From CAZBWP01 sp964630265 (GTDB taxonomy: Bacteria > Pseudomonadota > Alphaproteobacteria > Rhodospirillales > Defluviicoccaceae), in assembly GCA_964630265.1 (NCBI GenBank), contig CAZVRW010000009.1:1-64000 (forward strand): a stretch of 64,000 nt of DNA. The letters are read 5' to 3'. A model generated the notes under the pieces. That model was not told the DNA's origin and searched no databases. It was given only the letters and a program-made list of their open reading frames with translations. A program made the position numbers and the translations under genes. Each line of letters begins with the position of its first letter. The stretch's first letter is position 1. Below, piece after piece: positions 8,481 to 17,073 of this stretch.

Positions 8481-9506
8481 TCAGGTTGCGGCGGTGGCGT
8501 CGCCCGAAGCCGTCGCCGTGTCCTCGCCGATGGTGTCGACGAGGCGTCGGGCGGCGCCATAGGGGTCGAGTTCGCCGGCCGCCGCCGCCGCCAATACCCG
8601 GTCCAGGCTGGCGCGCCGGCGTCCGAGAAGCTCGGTGCGGACGATGTCCTCGGCCGCCTTCAACACCCGTGTCCGGAGAATCAGCCGCCGCCGCTCGCTG
8701 ATTTCGCCGCTCTCGTGCAGGTGCCGCCGATGCGCGTCGATGACGTCTAGCAGATCGTCGATGCCGTCGCGATTCTGGGCGCTGGTCGGCATCACCGGCA
8801 CCCGCCACGTGGAATCGCCGCGGCCCGGGCTGCCCAGCTGCAACATGCCGCGCAGGTCGCCAACGGTCTTCTCGGCGTCCGGCCGGTCGCACTTGCTGAC
8901 CACGTGGACGTCGGCGATCTCGAGCACGCCTGCCTTGATCGCCTGGATCTCGTCGCCGAGGCCGGGGGCGGAAACGACGACCACGGTGTGCGCCGCCTGC
9001 ACCACGTCGACCTCGTCCTGACCGACGCCGACGGTCTCGATCAACACCACATCGAAGCCGGCGACATCCAGCACGTCGGCGACGTCCAGGGTCGAGCGGG
9101 CGAGGCCGCCGAGGGCGCCGCGCGTCGCCATGCTGCGGATGAACACCCCGGGATCGCCGGAGATCTCGGTCATGCGGATACGATCGCCGAGGATCGCGCC
9201 GCCGGTGAACGGACTCGACGGATCGATGGCGACGATGCCGATGGTGGCGCCACGCGCGCGCAGCCCCTGGGCGAGCGCCCGCACCATGGTCGACTTGCCG
9301 GCGCCGGGCACGCCGGTGATGCCGATCACGTGGGCGCGGCCGGCATGGCGGTGGATGGCGGCGACGAAGCGGCGCGCCGCCGGCGCGGTCGACTCGGCGA
9401 TGCTGATGGCGCGGGCGATGGCGCGACGGCGGCCGTCCCGCACCTCGGCGATCAGGGCCGCGTCAGCGGTCGTTGGCGGTGTGGCCGGCATCGTCGCGGC
9501 TGTCAT
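8481..9506 (-). CDS. meaB: MeaB/ArgK-family GTPase, chaperone of methylmalonyl-CoA mutase
   Basis: G3E P-loop GTPase that loads and protects the cobalamin enzyme methylmalonyl-CoA mutase. About 341 residues: Walker A GVPGAGKS near residue 65, switch/Walker B region FDVVLIETVGVGQDEVD, and VSKCDRPDA as the base-recognition motif. A mutase gene is not in the window. The ATG at 9506 lies within the 3' end of the gamma-carbonic anhydrase gene (44-bp overlap), with a weak AGGA site; the other ATG at 9491 has none. Methylmalonyl-CoA metabolism fits organisms that make or use propionate. Confidence 0.9.
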   Translation of the reverse strand: MTAATMPATPPTTADAALIAEVRDGRRRAIARAISIAESTAPAARRFVAAIHRHAGRAHVIGITGVPGAGKSTMVRALAQGLRARGATIGIVAIDPSSPFTGGAILGDRIRMTEISGDPGVFIRSMATRGALGGLARSTLDVADVLDVAGFDVVLIETVGVGQDEVDVVQAAHTVVVVSAPGLGDEIQAIKAGVLEIADVHVVSKCDRPDAEKTVGDLRGMLQLGSPGRGDSTWRVPVMPTSAQNRDGIDDLLDVIDAHRRHLHESGEISERRRLILRTRVLKAAEDIVRTELLGRRRASLDRVLAAAAAGELDPYGAARRLVDTIGEDTATASGDATAAT

Positions 9507-10032
9507 CGTTGAGGTCCTGGTCCCGGTATTCCTGGGCGAGGCGGACATAGTGCGGCGCCGTCGCCGCCAGCGCCTCCACATCCTCCGGGCGCAGGTCGCG
9601 CACGTGCCTGGCGGGCGTGCCGGCCCAGAGTTGGCCCGCACCGACGCGCTTGCCCGGGGTCACCACCGCGCCGGCGCCGATCATCGCTCCGCGCTCGACG
9701 ACGCAGCCGTCCATGACCGTCGCGTGCATGCCGATGAAGCAGCCGTCCTCCAGCGTGCAGGCGTGGATCAGCGCCATGTGGCCGATGGTGATGTCATCGC
9801 CGATGCAGGTGCCGTACTTGTGGCGGGAAACGTGAACCACCGTGCCGTCCTGAATGTTGGTGCCGCGGCCGACGCGGATGATGTTGACGTCGCCCCGCAG
9901 CACGCAGCCGAACCAGATGTTGCTGTCGTCGCCGACCTCGACGTCGCCGATCAGCGTCGCCGACGGCGCCACGTAGACGCGGGCGCCCAGGCGCGGACGG
10001 ATGCCGCGGTACGGCAGGATCACTCCGGACAT
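9463..10032 (-). CDS. Gamma-carbonic anhydrase family protein (left-handed beta-helix)
   Basis: 189 residues with hexapeptide repeats of a left-handed beta helix (VEVGDDSNIWFGCVLRGDVN, GDDITIGHMALIHACTLEDG). Metal-binding histidines appear in VVHVSRHKYG, IGHMALIHA and GMHA, as in gamma-class carbonic anhydrases and the related PaaY/YrdA proteins. Catalysis of CO2 hydration is possible but many family members show weak or no activity. The 3' end overlaps meaB by 44 bp, so the two are co-transcribed. Confidence 0.88.
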   Translation of the reverse strand: MSGVILPYRGIRPRLGARVYVAPSATLIGDVEVGDDSNIWFGCVLRGDVNIIRVGRGTNIQDGTVVHVSRHKYGTCIGDDITIGHMALIHACTLEDGCFIGMHATVMDGCVVERGAMIGAGAVVTPGKRVGAGQLWAGTPARHVRDLRPEDVEALAATAPHYVRLAQEYRDQDLNDDSRDDAGHTANDR

Positions 10033-10155
10033 GGTAACGTTCCCCTGATCATCCCCCTGATCATCGCTTGCCCCGTTGTCGGCGATTTGCCGCCGGCGGG
10101 CAAGCGTCCCGGCTGCATTCCCGGCAGCCGCGTTGCCGCCGCGGCGCGTGCACGC

Positions 10156-10698
10156 TCACTTGATCAGGGCGCTGAGTTCCTTGAACACCGGCGTCCCGGC
10201 GCGCTCCAGCCACTCGAACACCACCATCTCCGTCGTCACGATGCGCGCCCCCTCGTTGGCCAGCCGGCGCAGCGCCGCCGCGTGGCTGGCCGGCGTGCGC
10301 GAGGCCGTGGCATCGGCGACGACGAAGACCTCCGCGCCGCCGGCGAGCAGGTCGTCGACGGTCTGCAGCACGCAGACGTGCGCCTCGGTGCCGGCGACCA
10401 CCGCCTGGCTGCGCCCGAGTGCCGTGTGGCGGTCGGCGAAGCCCGAGTCGCGCAAACACGAGAACGTCATCTTCTCGACGACAACGCCGTCGGGCAGCGT
10501 TTCGGCCACCGGGGCCACCGTCGCCCCGAGGCCGCGCCGATACTGCTCGGAAACCAGAATCGGCACCTCCAGCTTCGCCGCCGCGGCAATCAGCGTCCGG
10601 GTATTGGCGATCACCCGGTCCGCGCCCGCAACCGCCGGCAGCAGCCGCTCCTGCAGGTCGACGACGAGCAGGCACGAGTCGTGCACATCGATCAGCAT
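10156..10698 (-). CDS. Isochorismatase-family (cysteine) hydrolase
   Basis: 180-residue cytosolic hydrolase. The family triad is visible: Asp in LLVVDLQERL, Lys in VEKMTFSC and Cys in AGTEAHVCVLQT. The same fold includes nicotinamidases and isochorismate hydrolases; the substrate here is not evident. The ATG at 10698 has a strong AAGGAGAGG site seven bases upstream. The open frame runs back across the whole helicase gene on the other strand, but that part is an antisense artefact. Confidence 0.88.
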   Translation of the reverse strand: MLIDVHDSCLLVVDLQERLLPAVAGADRVIANTRTLIAAAAKLEVPILVSEQYRRGLGATVAPVAETLPDGVVVEKMTFSCLRDSGFADRHTALGRSQAVVAGTEAHVCVLQTVDDLLAGGAEVFVVADATASRTPASHAAALRRLANEGARIVTTEMVVFEWLERAGTPVFKELSALIK

Positions 10699-10726
10699 AA
10701 CCTCTCCTTCCTGCGGTTGGCCCAAC

Positions 10727-10774
10727 GCGCCACTCACCCAGAGCGCCACTGGCCCAGTGCGCCACTGGCCCAGC
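10727..10774. repeat. Three 16-bp tandem repeats
   Basis: GCGCCACTSRCCCAGN occurs three times in a row in the space between the divergent hydrolase and helicase genes. Two units are nearly identical. No function is evident; it could bind a regulator of either gene. Confidence 0.7.
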
Positions 10775-10874
10775 AAGCCGTCGACCGAGCGCCCGTGCGT
10801 CGACGCCGACCGTAGCCGATCGGCCACGTTTCGCCAAGAAAGGTGGAAATGCGCGCGCGGTACCGGTCTCCGCG

Positions 10875-10905
10875 TTGACTTGTTCGCCGCACCACCTGAT
10901 ATCTT
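10875..10905 (+). promoter_or_regulatory. Possible sigma-70 promoter for the RhlE-type helicase
   Basis: TTGACT at 10875-10880 followed after 17-19 bp by GATATCTT. The -35 is good (5/6), the -10 is only moderate. Transcription from here would give a leader of roughly 50-60 nt before the ATG at 10963. Confidence 0.4.
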
Positions 10906-10962
10906 CGCGAGACCAACGATAGGGAAAAGTTTCACGGCCCACGTGCCGTTCGAAAAAAGAGC

Positions 10963-12537
10963 ATGGGTTTCTCCGACCTCGGACTGAGCGAACAACTCCT
11001 GAAGGCTGTCAGCGACGCCGGCTACGACGTGCCGACGCCGATCCAGGAACAGGCGATCCCCGTCGTCCTGATGGGACGGGACGTGCTCGGCTGCGCCCAG
11101 ACCGGCACCGGCAAGACCGCCGGCTTCACCTTGCCGATGATCGAGATCCTCGCCGCCGGCCGCGCCAAGGCGCGGATGCCGCGCTCGCTGATTTTGGAGC
11201 CGACGCGGGAATTGGCGGCGCAGGTCGCCGAAAGCTTCAATAAATATGGCAAGTATCATCGGCTGACCAAGGCGCTGCTGATCGGTGGCGAGTCGATGGC
11301 CGACCAGGTGAAGGTGCTGGACCGTGGCGTCGACGTGCTGATCGCCACGCCCGGCCGCCTGATCGACGTGTTCGAGCGCGGCTATCTGGTGCTCAACGAC
11401 GTCAAGATCCTGGTCATCGACGAGGCGGACCGGATGCTCGACATGGGCTTCATTCCCGATGTCGAGCGCATCGTCAGCCTGTTGTCGCGGATGCGGCAGA
11501 CGCTGTTCTTCTCCGCCACCATGCCGCCGGAGATCCGCCGGCTCGCCGACGCCTTCCTTATGAACCCGCGCGAAATCTCCGTGGCCAAGCCGTCGACGCC
11601 GGCCGAGACCGTGCAGCAGGGATTGCTGGTGGTCGACGCCACCGGCGGCGACGTCGGCATGCAGAAGGCGAAGCGGGCGGCGTTGCGCGCCCTGATCGAC
11701 ACCTACGACGTCGGCAACGCACTGGTCTTCTGCAACCGCAAACGCGATGTCGGCGTCGTCCAGCGCTCGCTGAAGCGGCACGGCTACGGCGCCGAGATGT
11801 TGCATGGCGACATGCCGCAGTCGGCGCGCTCCGACGTGCTGGCGCGCTTGCGGACCGGCGACGTGCGTCTGCTTATCTGCAGCGACGTGGCGGCCCGCGG
11901 ACTCGACATCGCCGGCATCGACCACGTCTTCAACTTCGACGTGCCGACGCACGCCGAGGATTATGTCCACCGCATCGGCCGCACCGGCCGCGCCGGCCGC
12001 AGCGGTGTCGCGCTGACCATCGCCGCGCCCGAGGACGGCAAATACGTCACCGACATCGAGGCGTTGATCGGCCGGGCGATCCCGCGCGTCGCCCTCGAGG
12101 GGTTCGATACCGCCGAACTGGCGGCGCCGAGCCGCCGTGGCCGTGGCCGCAAAGGGCGTGGCGGCGAGCAGCGGCACCCCGCCAAGACGGCGCCCGCCCC
12201 CAAGATCCCCGCCACGGGAACGGCCACCGCCGGCAACGCGGCCCCGGCCCCCCAGCCGGCCGCGGCCGCCGAGGATCATCCTGGCGGCAGGGCCGCTGAG
12301 GATCGCACCAGCGACAGAGCCGCCGAGGATCGCACCAGCGGCAGAGCCGCCGAGGATCGCACCAGCGGCAGGGCCGCCGAGGATCGTAATGGCGGCAAGA
12401 AAGAGCCGCGGCGGCGCAAGCGCGCGCCGCGGCGCGAGCGCGACGGCGACGAGGCGCCGGTGGTCGGCATGGGTGACCATGTGCCGGCGTTCCTGCTGCG
12501 CCAACCGCGCGTCCGCAGCACCGTCGACGACGGCTGA
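10963..12537 (+). CDS. rhlE: DEAD-box ATP-dependent RNA helicase, RhlE type
   Basis: Unwinds structured RNA, typically in ribosome assembly and cold adaptation. 524 residues: Q motif (FSDLGL...PTPIQEQAIP), motif I AQTGTGKT, Ia PTRELA, II DEAD (VIDEADRMLDMG), III SAT, and C-terminal HRIGRTGRAGR. After about residue 390 the tail is lysine/arginine-rich and carries five 9-residue repeats (AAEDRTSGR), as expected of an RNA-binding extension but of variable length. The stop codon TGA is also the target site of a small inserted element directly downstream. Confidence 0.92.
   Translation: MGFSDLGLSEQLLKAVSDAGYDVPTPIQEQAIPVVLMGRDVLGCAQTGTGKTAGFTLPMIEILAAGRAKARMPRSLILEPTRELAAQVAESFNKYGKYHRLTKALLIGGESMADQVKVLDRGVDVLIATPGRLIDVFERGYLVLNDVKILVIDEADRMLDMGFIPDVERIVSLLSRMRQTLFFSATMPPEIRRLADAFLMNPREISVAKPSTPAETVQQGLLVVDATGGDVGMQKAKRAALRALIDTYDVGNALVFCNRKRDVGVVQRSLKRHGYGAEMLHGDMPQSARSDVLARLRTGDVRLLICSDVAARGLDIAGIDHVFNFDVPTHAEDYVHRIGRTGRAGRSGVALTIAAPEDGKYVTDIEALIGRAIPRVALEGFDTAELAAPSRRGRGRKGRGGEQRHPAKTAPAPKIPATGTATAGNAAPAPQPAAAAEDHPGGRAAEDRTSDRAAEDRTSGRAAEDRTSGRAAEDRNGGKKEPRRRKRAPRRERDGDEAPVVGMGDHVPAFLLRQPRVRSTVDDG
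12265..12399 (+). repeat. Five 27-bp tandem repeats in the helicase tail
   Basis: GCCGCCGAGGATCGCACC-type units begin at 12265, 12292, 12319, 12346 and 12373, encoding AAED(R/H)xxGR nonapeptides. In-frame, so copy number would alter only tail length. Confidence 0.85.
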
Positions 12538-12635
12538 GAGGTTGTGAAAGAATGCCCGCGAAGCCCGTTATCGCCGGAATTTTCCTCGTGTTTTCAAAGG
12601 GCGTTTTTTCGCAACCTCGATTGGTTCACAGGCTC
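12538..12635 (+). mobile_element. 98-bp MITE-like element, copy 1
   Basis: The ends GAGGTTGTGAA and TTCACAGGCTC are imperfect terminal inverted repeats (9/11). The element is flanked by TGA at 12535-12537 and 12636-12638, a 3-bp target duplication of TNA form, known for the IS1031 group of IS5-family elements. A copy with only four differences lies inverted at 20126-20223. It encodes no transposase, so it would have been moved by one supplied in trans. The left target TGA is the stop codon of the helicase gene. Confidence 0.8.
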
Positions 12636-12680
12636 TGAGCACACCGGGACCGCGCGGACGACGGCCGGGGACGGGCGCCG

Positions 12681-12923
12681 ATGCAGACCATCTTCGTGCA
12701 GGTGAAATGCCAACTGGGGCAGGCCTATGCGGTCGCCGCAGCCGTCGCCGAGCAGGTCGACGGAGTTTCGGAAGTCTATTCCATCTCAGGCCATTACGAC
12801 CTGATGCTGAAGTGTTACCTCGAGAATGACGCGGACATCGGCCACTTCGTCACCGAACGCCTGCAGACGCTCCCCGGCATCGCCGACACCTTCACCATCA
12901 TCGCCTTCAAGGCCTTTACCTGA
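12681..12923 (+). CDS. Stand-alone Lrp/AsnC ligand-binding (RAM) domain protein
   Basis: 80 residues forming a single RAM beta-alpha-beta-beta-alpha-beta domain (IFVQVKCQLGQAYAVAAAVAEQVDGVSEVYSISGHYDLMLKC). No helix-turn-helix precedes it, so it is the short family form that can oligomerise and bind amino acids without binding DNA. Its 3' end overlaps the convergent transporter gene by 8 bp. Partner and ligand are unknown. Confidence 0.85.
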   Translation: MQTIFVQVKCQLGQAYAVAAAVAEQVDGVSEVYSISGHYDLMLKCYLENDADIGHFVTERLQTLPGIADTFTIIAFKAFT

Positions 12924-14010
12924 GCGGTGCGCCGGGCTCGATCGTCGGATCGCGTTTGATCCAGGCGACGAACAGCGTGTAGCCCAGCGACAGCACCACC
13001 GCGCCGGTGAACAGGCCGATGATCCCCGACGCGAGAAAGCCGCCGATGGCGCCGAGGAAGATCACCAGCATCGGCACGCGCGCGCCGCGGCCGAGCAGGA
13101 TCGGTTTCAGCACGTTGTCGCTGACGATCACCAGCACCGTCCACGCGGCGAACAGCACGGCGGTCACGGTATCGTTCACATAGAAGATGTAGATCGTCGC
13201 CGGGATCATGATCGGCCCGACGCCCACCTGGATCGTCGCCAGGATCAGGCAGGCGAGCGCCAACAGTCCGGCGGCCGGCAGGCCGACGGCGAGAAAGCCG
13301 ATGCCGGCGAGCAGCGCCTGGATCAACGCGACGCCGAGGATGCCGCGGGTGACGTTGCGGATCGTCAGCATCGCCAGATCGGCGTATTCCGGTCCGCGCG
13401 GCCCGGCCAGCCGCTCGGCGATGGCATCGGCGGCGCGCTCGCCGCCATCGGCGTAGACCATCAGCACGGCGGCGATGATGATGGCGGCCACGAACTCCAG
13501 CAGCGCCAGCCCCGCGCCCGCCGCCGCCGACACCACGGCACCACCGGCCGCCCGCAACTGCGGCCCGAAGCCGGCCAGCACATCGCCGATGTTCTCCGAA
13601 GCCTTCAACCAGAAGGCGTAAACGTGCTCACCGATCACCGCCCACGTCTTGATCGACTCCGGTGGTGGCGGAATGGATAGTTCGCCGTCCTTCAAGGCGT
13701 CCGCCACGGCGCCGACGCCGTCGGCCAGGGTTCCGGCCAGCACCGCCATGGGGATGACGATGATCACCAGCCCAAGCAGGGCGAACACGCTGGCCGCCGC
13801 GCCGCGCCGCCCGCCGAGCAGCCGGCGCAGCCTGAGGTAGCCGGGATAGGTGGCGATGGCGATGATCATCCCCCAGAGCGCCGGCTGCAGGAACGGCCGG
13901 AGCGTCTGAAAGCACCAAACGACCAGCACGGCGACGAGGCCGACGCGGATCGTCAGCTCGACCGCGCGCTCCAGAAACTCCCCCCGCTGCGTCTCCGGCT
14001 CCACGCTCAT
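12916..14010 (-). CDS. AI-2E family transporter (PerM/YhhT-like membrane protein)
   Basis: About 364 residues with roughly eight hydrophobic segments, including paired helices near the N-terminus (VGLVAVLVVWCFQTLRPFL, ASVFALLGLVIIVIPMAVLAG) and the conserved C-terminal block LKPILLGRGARVPMLVIFLGAIGGF. The family moves small molecules or ions out of the cell; the quorum-signal name is historical. The ATG at 14010 has GGAGG seven bases upstream. It ends in an 8-bp convergent overlap with the RAM gene. Confidence 0.88.
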   Translation of the reverse strand: MSVEPETQRGEFLERAVELTIRVGLVAVLVVWCFQTLRPFLQPALWGMIIAIATYPGYLRLRRLLGGRRGAAASVFALLGLVIIVIPMAVLAGTLADGVGAVADALKDGELSIPPPPESIKTWAVIGEHVYAFWLKASENIGDVLAGFGPQLRAAGGAVVSAAAGAGLALLEFVAAIIIAAVLMVYADGGERAADAIAERLAGPRGPEYADLAMLTIRNVTRGILGVALIQALLAGIGFLAVGLPAAGLLALACLILATIQVGVGPIMIPATIYIFYVNDTVTAVLFAAWTVLVIVSDNVLKPILLGRGARVPMLVIFLGAIGGFLASGIIGLFTGAVVLSLGYTLFVAWIKRDPTIEPGAPLR

Positions 14011-14112
14011 CCCGCGCCTCCACCGCTGTCCTTCTGACCGCTGTGTGCCCGCGTTTCGCCAGGACCACAAGGATCACGACGGCCCCGCCCCCGCTTCCCG
14101 CCCCCGCTTCGT

Positions 14113-14215
14113 GTCATTGCGAGGAGCAGAGCGACGAAGCAATCCAGGCCCACCGCGTTGCTGTCGAACGCCTCGCCCCCCGGCCCTGAATGGCGTCGCT
14201 CCGCTCGCCATGACG
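14113..14215. repeat. Dispersed imperfect palindrome (copy 2)
   Basis: Starts GTCATTGCGAGGAGC and ends CTCGCCATGAC, with GAAGCAATCCAGG inside; it matches the element at 1300-1405 in ends and layout, with more divergence in the loop. It lies upstream of the AI-2E transporter gene. Confidence 0.75.
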
Positions 14216-14332
14216 GCGGGGCGCGTTCGGGCAGGGCATTGACGGGGTGGCGCGGCGCGGTATCTGGCCGGGCGGGTGGCGCATCGGGCGGCGGACATGG
14301 CCAGCCGGAACGCAGCCGGACAGACCGAAAAT

Positions 14333-14367
14333 CCTACATAATCCTACTTTTTCCTACAAAACCCTAC
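14333..14367. promoter_or_regulatory. Four CCTAC pentamers in exact 10-bp phase
   Basis: CCTAC starts at 14333, 14343, 14353 and 14363 within an AT-rich patch; on the other strand the unit reads TGTAGGATTT. Exact one-turn spacing puts all four on the same helix face, as for a protein binding side by side. It sits about 65 bp beyond the stop of the GH57 gene and 320 bp before the transporter gene. The rest of the 420-bp space 14011-14430 holds the dispersed palindrome and nothing else recognised. Confidence 0.55.
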
Positions 14368-14430
14368 ATTTCCCGCGCCGCACCGCGCCATAATCCTTCT
14401 GGTTCAATATCTTAACCCAAAAAACCGCGT

Positions 14431-15678
14431 TCAAAGCTGCACCGGACCCGGGGTTTTCTGGGCGACATCGCGACTCGAGCCGCCCTCGGGCGCGTCCGGC
14501 ACCCGTGGGCGGGCGGCGTTGAGGGCGTCCCAACAGGCGTCCAGGTCGCCGTGCGACTTGTGCACCCAGGCCTCGCCCCAGTAGAAATTGCAGCTTGTCT
14601 CGGCGCGCAAGAGGCGCCAGTGCGCCTCCTCGATGGCGCGCCACGCCTCCTGGTCCTCCAGGCCCGCGGCCTGCGCCCGGTTGAACAGGTCCCGGAAGGC
14701 GCCGGAGGTCTCGTGCACCCGGGCCATGGCGTCGCGCTGCGCCTGCGAGCCCTGCCACTGGTGGAAGTCCCAGCCGTGGTGCTCGTCGGTGTTCCAGGCG
14801 CCGCGGCGCACCCGCACCCGGCCGTGGGCGCCGAAGCGGTCCAGGTATTCGGTGATGAAGGTCGGCTTCAGGTCCGACCAGCCCTGGCGGATGTGGTCCA
14901 TCGCCTCGGCGTAGAAGTATGACCAGAAGTTGGCCTTGGGGTTGACGTTGCGGAACCAGCCGCCGTTATCGCCATCGGTGGCCGTGGTGACCAGCGGCGG
15001 GAACTCGCACCACTTCGTCCGCTCATGCAATTCGTGGTAGAACCAGCCGTAATCCATGCCGGAAAGCTGGGCGTTTGAGAGGTCGCGGTCGCGCACCACG
15101 ATGATGATCTCGTCGCCCTCGTGCTCGGCGATGTGCGGGCGGTAGCGCAGCTCCTGCCAGGACATCTCGTCGATGGCGTCGACGTATTCGCAGTCGACCA
15201 GCACGTAGCGATAGCCGGCGCGCTTCAGGTGCGGGATCATCTCCATGCAGAAGCCCATCTCCGGCGGCCAGAAGCCGGAGAAGTGCGCCCGGTTGAACAG
15301 GTGCCCGGCCAGGGCCTGCCAGCGCTGCAGGTGGTCGTCCCAGTCGGCCTCGGGGATCAGCGGCAGCACCGGGTGATAGTAGCCGGTGCCGAGGATCTCG
15401 AAGAGGCGCTCGTTCTGCAGCGTCCACAACAGCGTGCCGACGTCGACGATGCCATAGGCGCGGCTCTGGAACTGCGGCGACGCGAGACTCTCCAGCAGCG
15501 TGCCGGAGAGCGAGAGGTGCACCCGCGCGATGTCCTCGTAGGCCCACAGCGACCGCGGCATGCGGTCGTAGGCGAAGAGAATCTCCTTGGCCTCCCAGGT
15601 GTTGGCTTCCAGGAGATAATCGAGATTGCTCGGCGGCTGGTGCATGTTCAGCACGAGCGCGTGGTAGATGTCGCTCAC
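14431..15678 (-). CDS. Glycoside hydrolase family 57 protein (first of two)
   Basis: 415 residues of a GH57 (alpha-1,4/1,6-glucan-acting) barrel. GH57 motif 1 is LNMHQPP, motif 3 with the presumed nucleophile is GFWPPEMGF, and motif 4 with the presumed acid/base is TDGDNGGWF. Enzymes of this family hydrolyse, branch or transfer alpha-glucans; which one cannot be told. No signal peptide, so cytosolic. GTG at 15678 is used as start, preceded by ACAAGG; an assembly gap begins 20 bp further upstream, so a longer N-terminus cannot be excluded. It lies leftward downstream of a GT4 gene. Confidence 0.85.
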   Translation of the reverse strand: MSDIYHALVLNMHQPPSNLDYLLEANTWEAKEILFAYDRMPRSLWAYEDIARVHLSLSGTLLESLASPQFQSRAYGIVDVGTLLWTLQNERLFEILGTGYYHPVLPLIPEADWDDHLQRWQALAGHLFNRAHFSGFWPPEMGFCMEMIPHLKRAGYRYVLVDCEYVDAIDEMSWQELRYRPHIAEHEGDEIIIVVRDRDLSNAQLSGMDYGWFYHELHERTKWCEFPPLVTTATDGDNGGWFRNVNPKANFWSYFYAEAMDHIRQGWSDLKPTFITEYLDRFGAHGRVRVRRGAWNTDEHHGWDFHQWQGSQAQRDAMARVHETSGAFRDLFNRAQAAGLEDQEAWRAIEEAHWRLLRAETSCNFYWGEAWVHKSHGDLDACWDALNAARPRVPDAPEGGSSRDVAQKTPGPVQL

Positions 15679-15698
15679 GGCGGCGCCTTGTCCCCCCC

Positions 15699-15798
15699 NN
15701 NNNNNNNNNNNNNNNNNNNNNNNNNNNNNNNNNNNNNNNNNNNNNNNNNNNNNNNNNNNNNNNNNNNNNNNNNNNNNNNNNNNNNNNNNNNNNNNNNN
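15699..15798. other. Assembly gap (100 N) between GH57 and GT4 genes
   Basis: Placeholder N run. It is bordered by a C run on the left and by three tandem 10-bp repeats on the right, so a repetitive tract of unknown length is probably missing. Confidence 0.95.
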
Positions 15799-15828
15799 TG
15801 TCGATCGCTGTCGATCGCTGTCGATCGC
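15799..15828. repeat. Three tandem copies of TGTCGATCGC at the gap edge
   Basis: Exactly repeated 10-mers abut the assembly gap, just downstream of the GT4 stop codon. The array probably continues into the gap. Confidence 0.85.
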
Positions 15829-15855
15829 CACGCTACTCGGTCAGCGTGCCGGGGA

Positions 15856-17073
15856 TCAACTGTCGGCTTGTGGGGTCGGCGCCGGGATCGCCGCGTTGGC
15901 GGTGAGCGCCCGCTCGAACAGGGTGAGCAGGCGGGCCGCATTGTCGTCCCAGGTCAGCCCGCGCGTGTCGATCAGCCGCCGACCGGCGGCGCCAATCCGC
16001 TGACGCAGCTCGGCGTCGACGCACAGCGCCAGCACCTGGTCGCGGAAGGCCTGAGGATCGCCCGGCGCGAACAGCATGGCCGTCTTGCCGTGCTCCAGGA
16101 TTTCCCGGATGTTGTCGGCGTCCGGCGCCACCACCGGGCGGCCCAGGGCGAGGTACTCGAAGATCTTCAGCGGCGAGGCGTAGGCGACCACCGCCGGCTG
16201 CAGCGCCACGTCGAACGCCGCGACGAAGCTCGCCACCTCGGCGCGCTGGACGACGCCGGTGACGACGACCCGGTCCTCGACGCCGCGGGCGCGGGCGCGC
16301 TGCTCCACCGCCGCGCGGCCGGGGCCGTCGCCGACGATGAGCAGCCGCAGGTCGCGGTCGCGCTCGTCGGCCAGCATGTCGACCGCCGTATCGAGGCCGT
16401 GCCAATCACGGATGAAGCCGGTGAAACCGAGAACCAGCCCGTCCGCGAGCCCCAGCCGCGCCCTGACCGGGCCGCCGTCGATGGGCTTGAGGAAACGCTC
16501 ACGGTTGATGCCGTTGGGCACGACGACGACGCGCTCGGCCGGCACGCCCGTGTCGGTGACATGGCGGGCGAGCACGTCGGTCACCGCCAGAACCGTGTCG
16601 GCGCCGCGCCACGTCGCCCGCTGGCTCCAGCGGGCCAGCGCCGGGATGGCGATGCCCTGGGTATCACGGCGTTCCTCGAAGAGCGGCGCGTTGACCTCGA
16701 GGAACAGCGGCAGAGCGTGCGTCCGCCGCAGCCAGGTTCCCGCCGGCAGGTAGAGATTGTAGCGCTCGTAGAGCACCTCCGGTCGGTGCGCCCGCACGGC
16801 GCGCGCGAGCCGGACATAGGCGACCAGGGAATAGGCGAGTTCGAGCACCTCGTAGCAGGCGCGCGGCAGGCGCCGCTTCAACTGCGCAACCAGGCCGTGT
16901 TCACCACCGAACGCCTCGTCGCCGCCCAGCGATGGCCCGACCACGACGACCTCGTGTCCGAGCCGGCGAAACGCGGCGATCAGCTCTTCGATGTGAACCG
17001 CCTGCCCGTCCTTGGATGCGGTGCGGTGGTGGTAGAGGATCTTCAAAGGAACCGGCCACGTCTGTTCGGCCAT
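15856..17073 (-). CDS. Family 4 glycosyltransferase
   Basis: About 405 residues with the GT-B fold of GT4 retaining transferases. N-terminal domain: LKILYHHRTASKDGQAVHIEELIAAF. C-terminal donor-sugar domain: VVVPNGINRERF, LGFTGFIRDWHGLD, and SPLKIFEYLALGRPVVAPDADNIREIL with the conserved E-x7-E site. It probably adds a sugar to a polysaccharide or lipid carrier at the cytoplasmic membrane. The ATG at 17073 has no strong ribosome site; a GTG at 17112 is the alternative. It sits between two GH57 genes, suggesting a shared glucan pathway. Confidence 0.87.
   Translation of the reverse strand: MAEQTWPVPLKILYHHRTASKDGQAVHIEELIAAFRRLGHEVVVVGPSLGGDEAFGGEHGLVAQLKRRLPRACYEVLELAYSLVAYVRLARAVRAHRPEVLYERYNLYLPAGTWLRRTHALPLFLEVNAPLFEERRDTQGIAIPALARWSQRATWRGADTVLAVTDVLARHVTDTGVPAERVVVVPNGINRERFLKPIDGGPVRARLGLADGLVLGFTGFIRDWHGLDTAVDMLADERDRDLRLLIVGDGPGRAAVEQRARARGVEDRVVVTGVVQRAEVASFVAAFDVALQPAVVAYASPLKIFEYLALGRPVVAPDADNIREILEHGKTAMLFAPGDPQAFRDQVLALCVDAELRQRIGAAGRRLIDTRGLTWDDNAARLLTLFERALTANAAIPAPTPQADS

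Noticed and set aside
10156..12504. 782-codon minus-strand frame over the helicase gene
   Set aside because: Only its last 181 codons are a real gene with its own ribosome site; the rest is the shadow of a high-GC gene on the other strand and has no family features.
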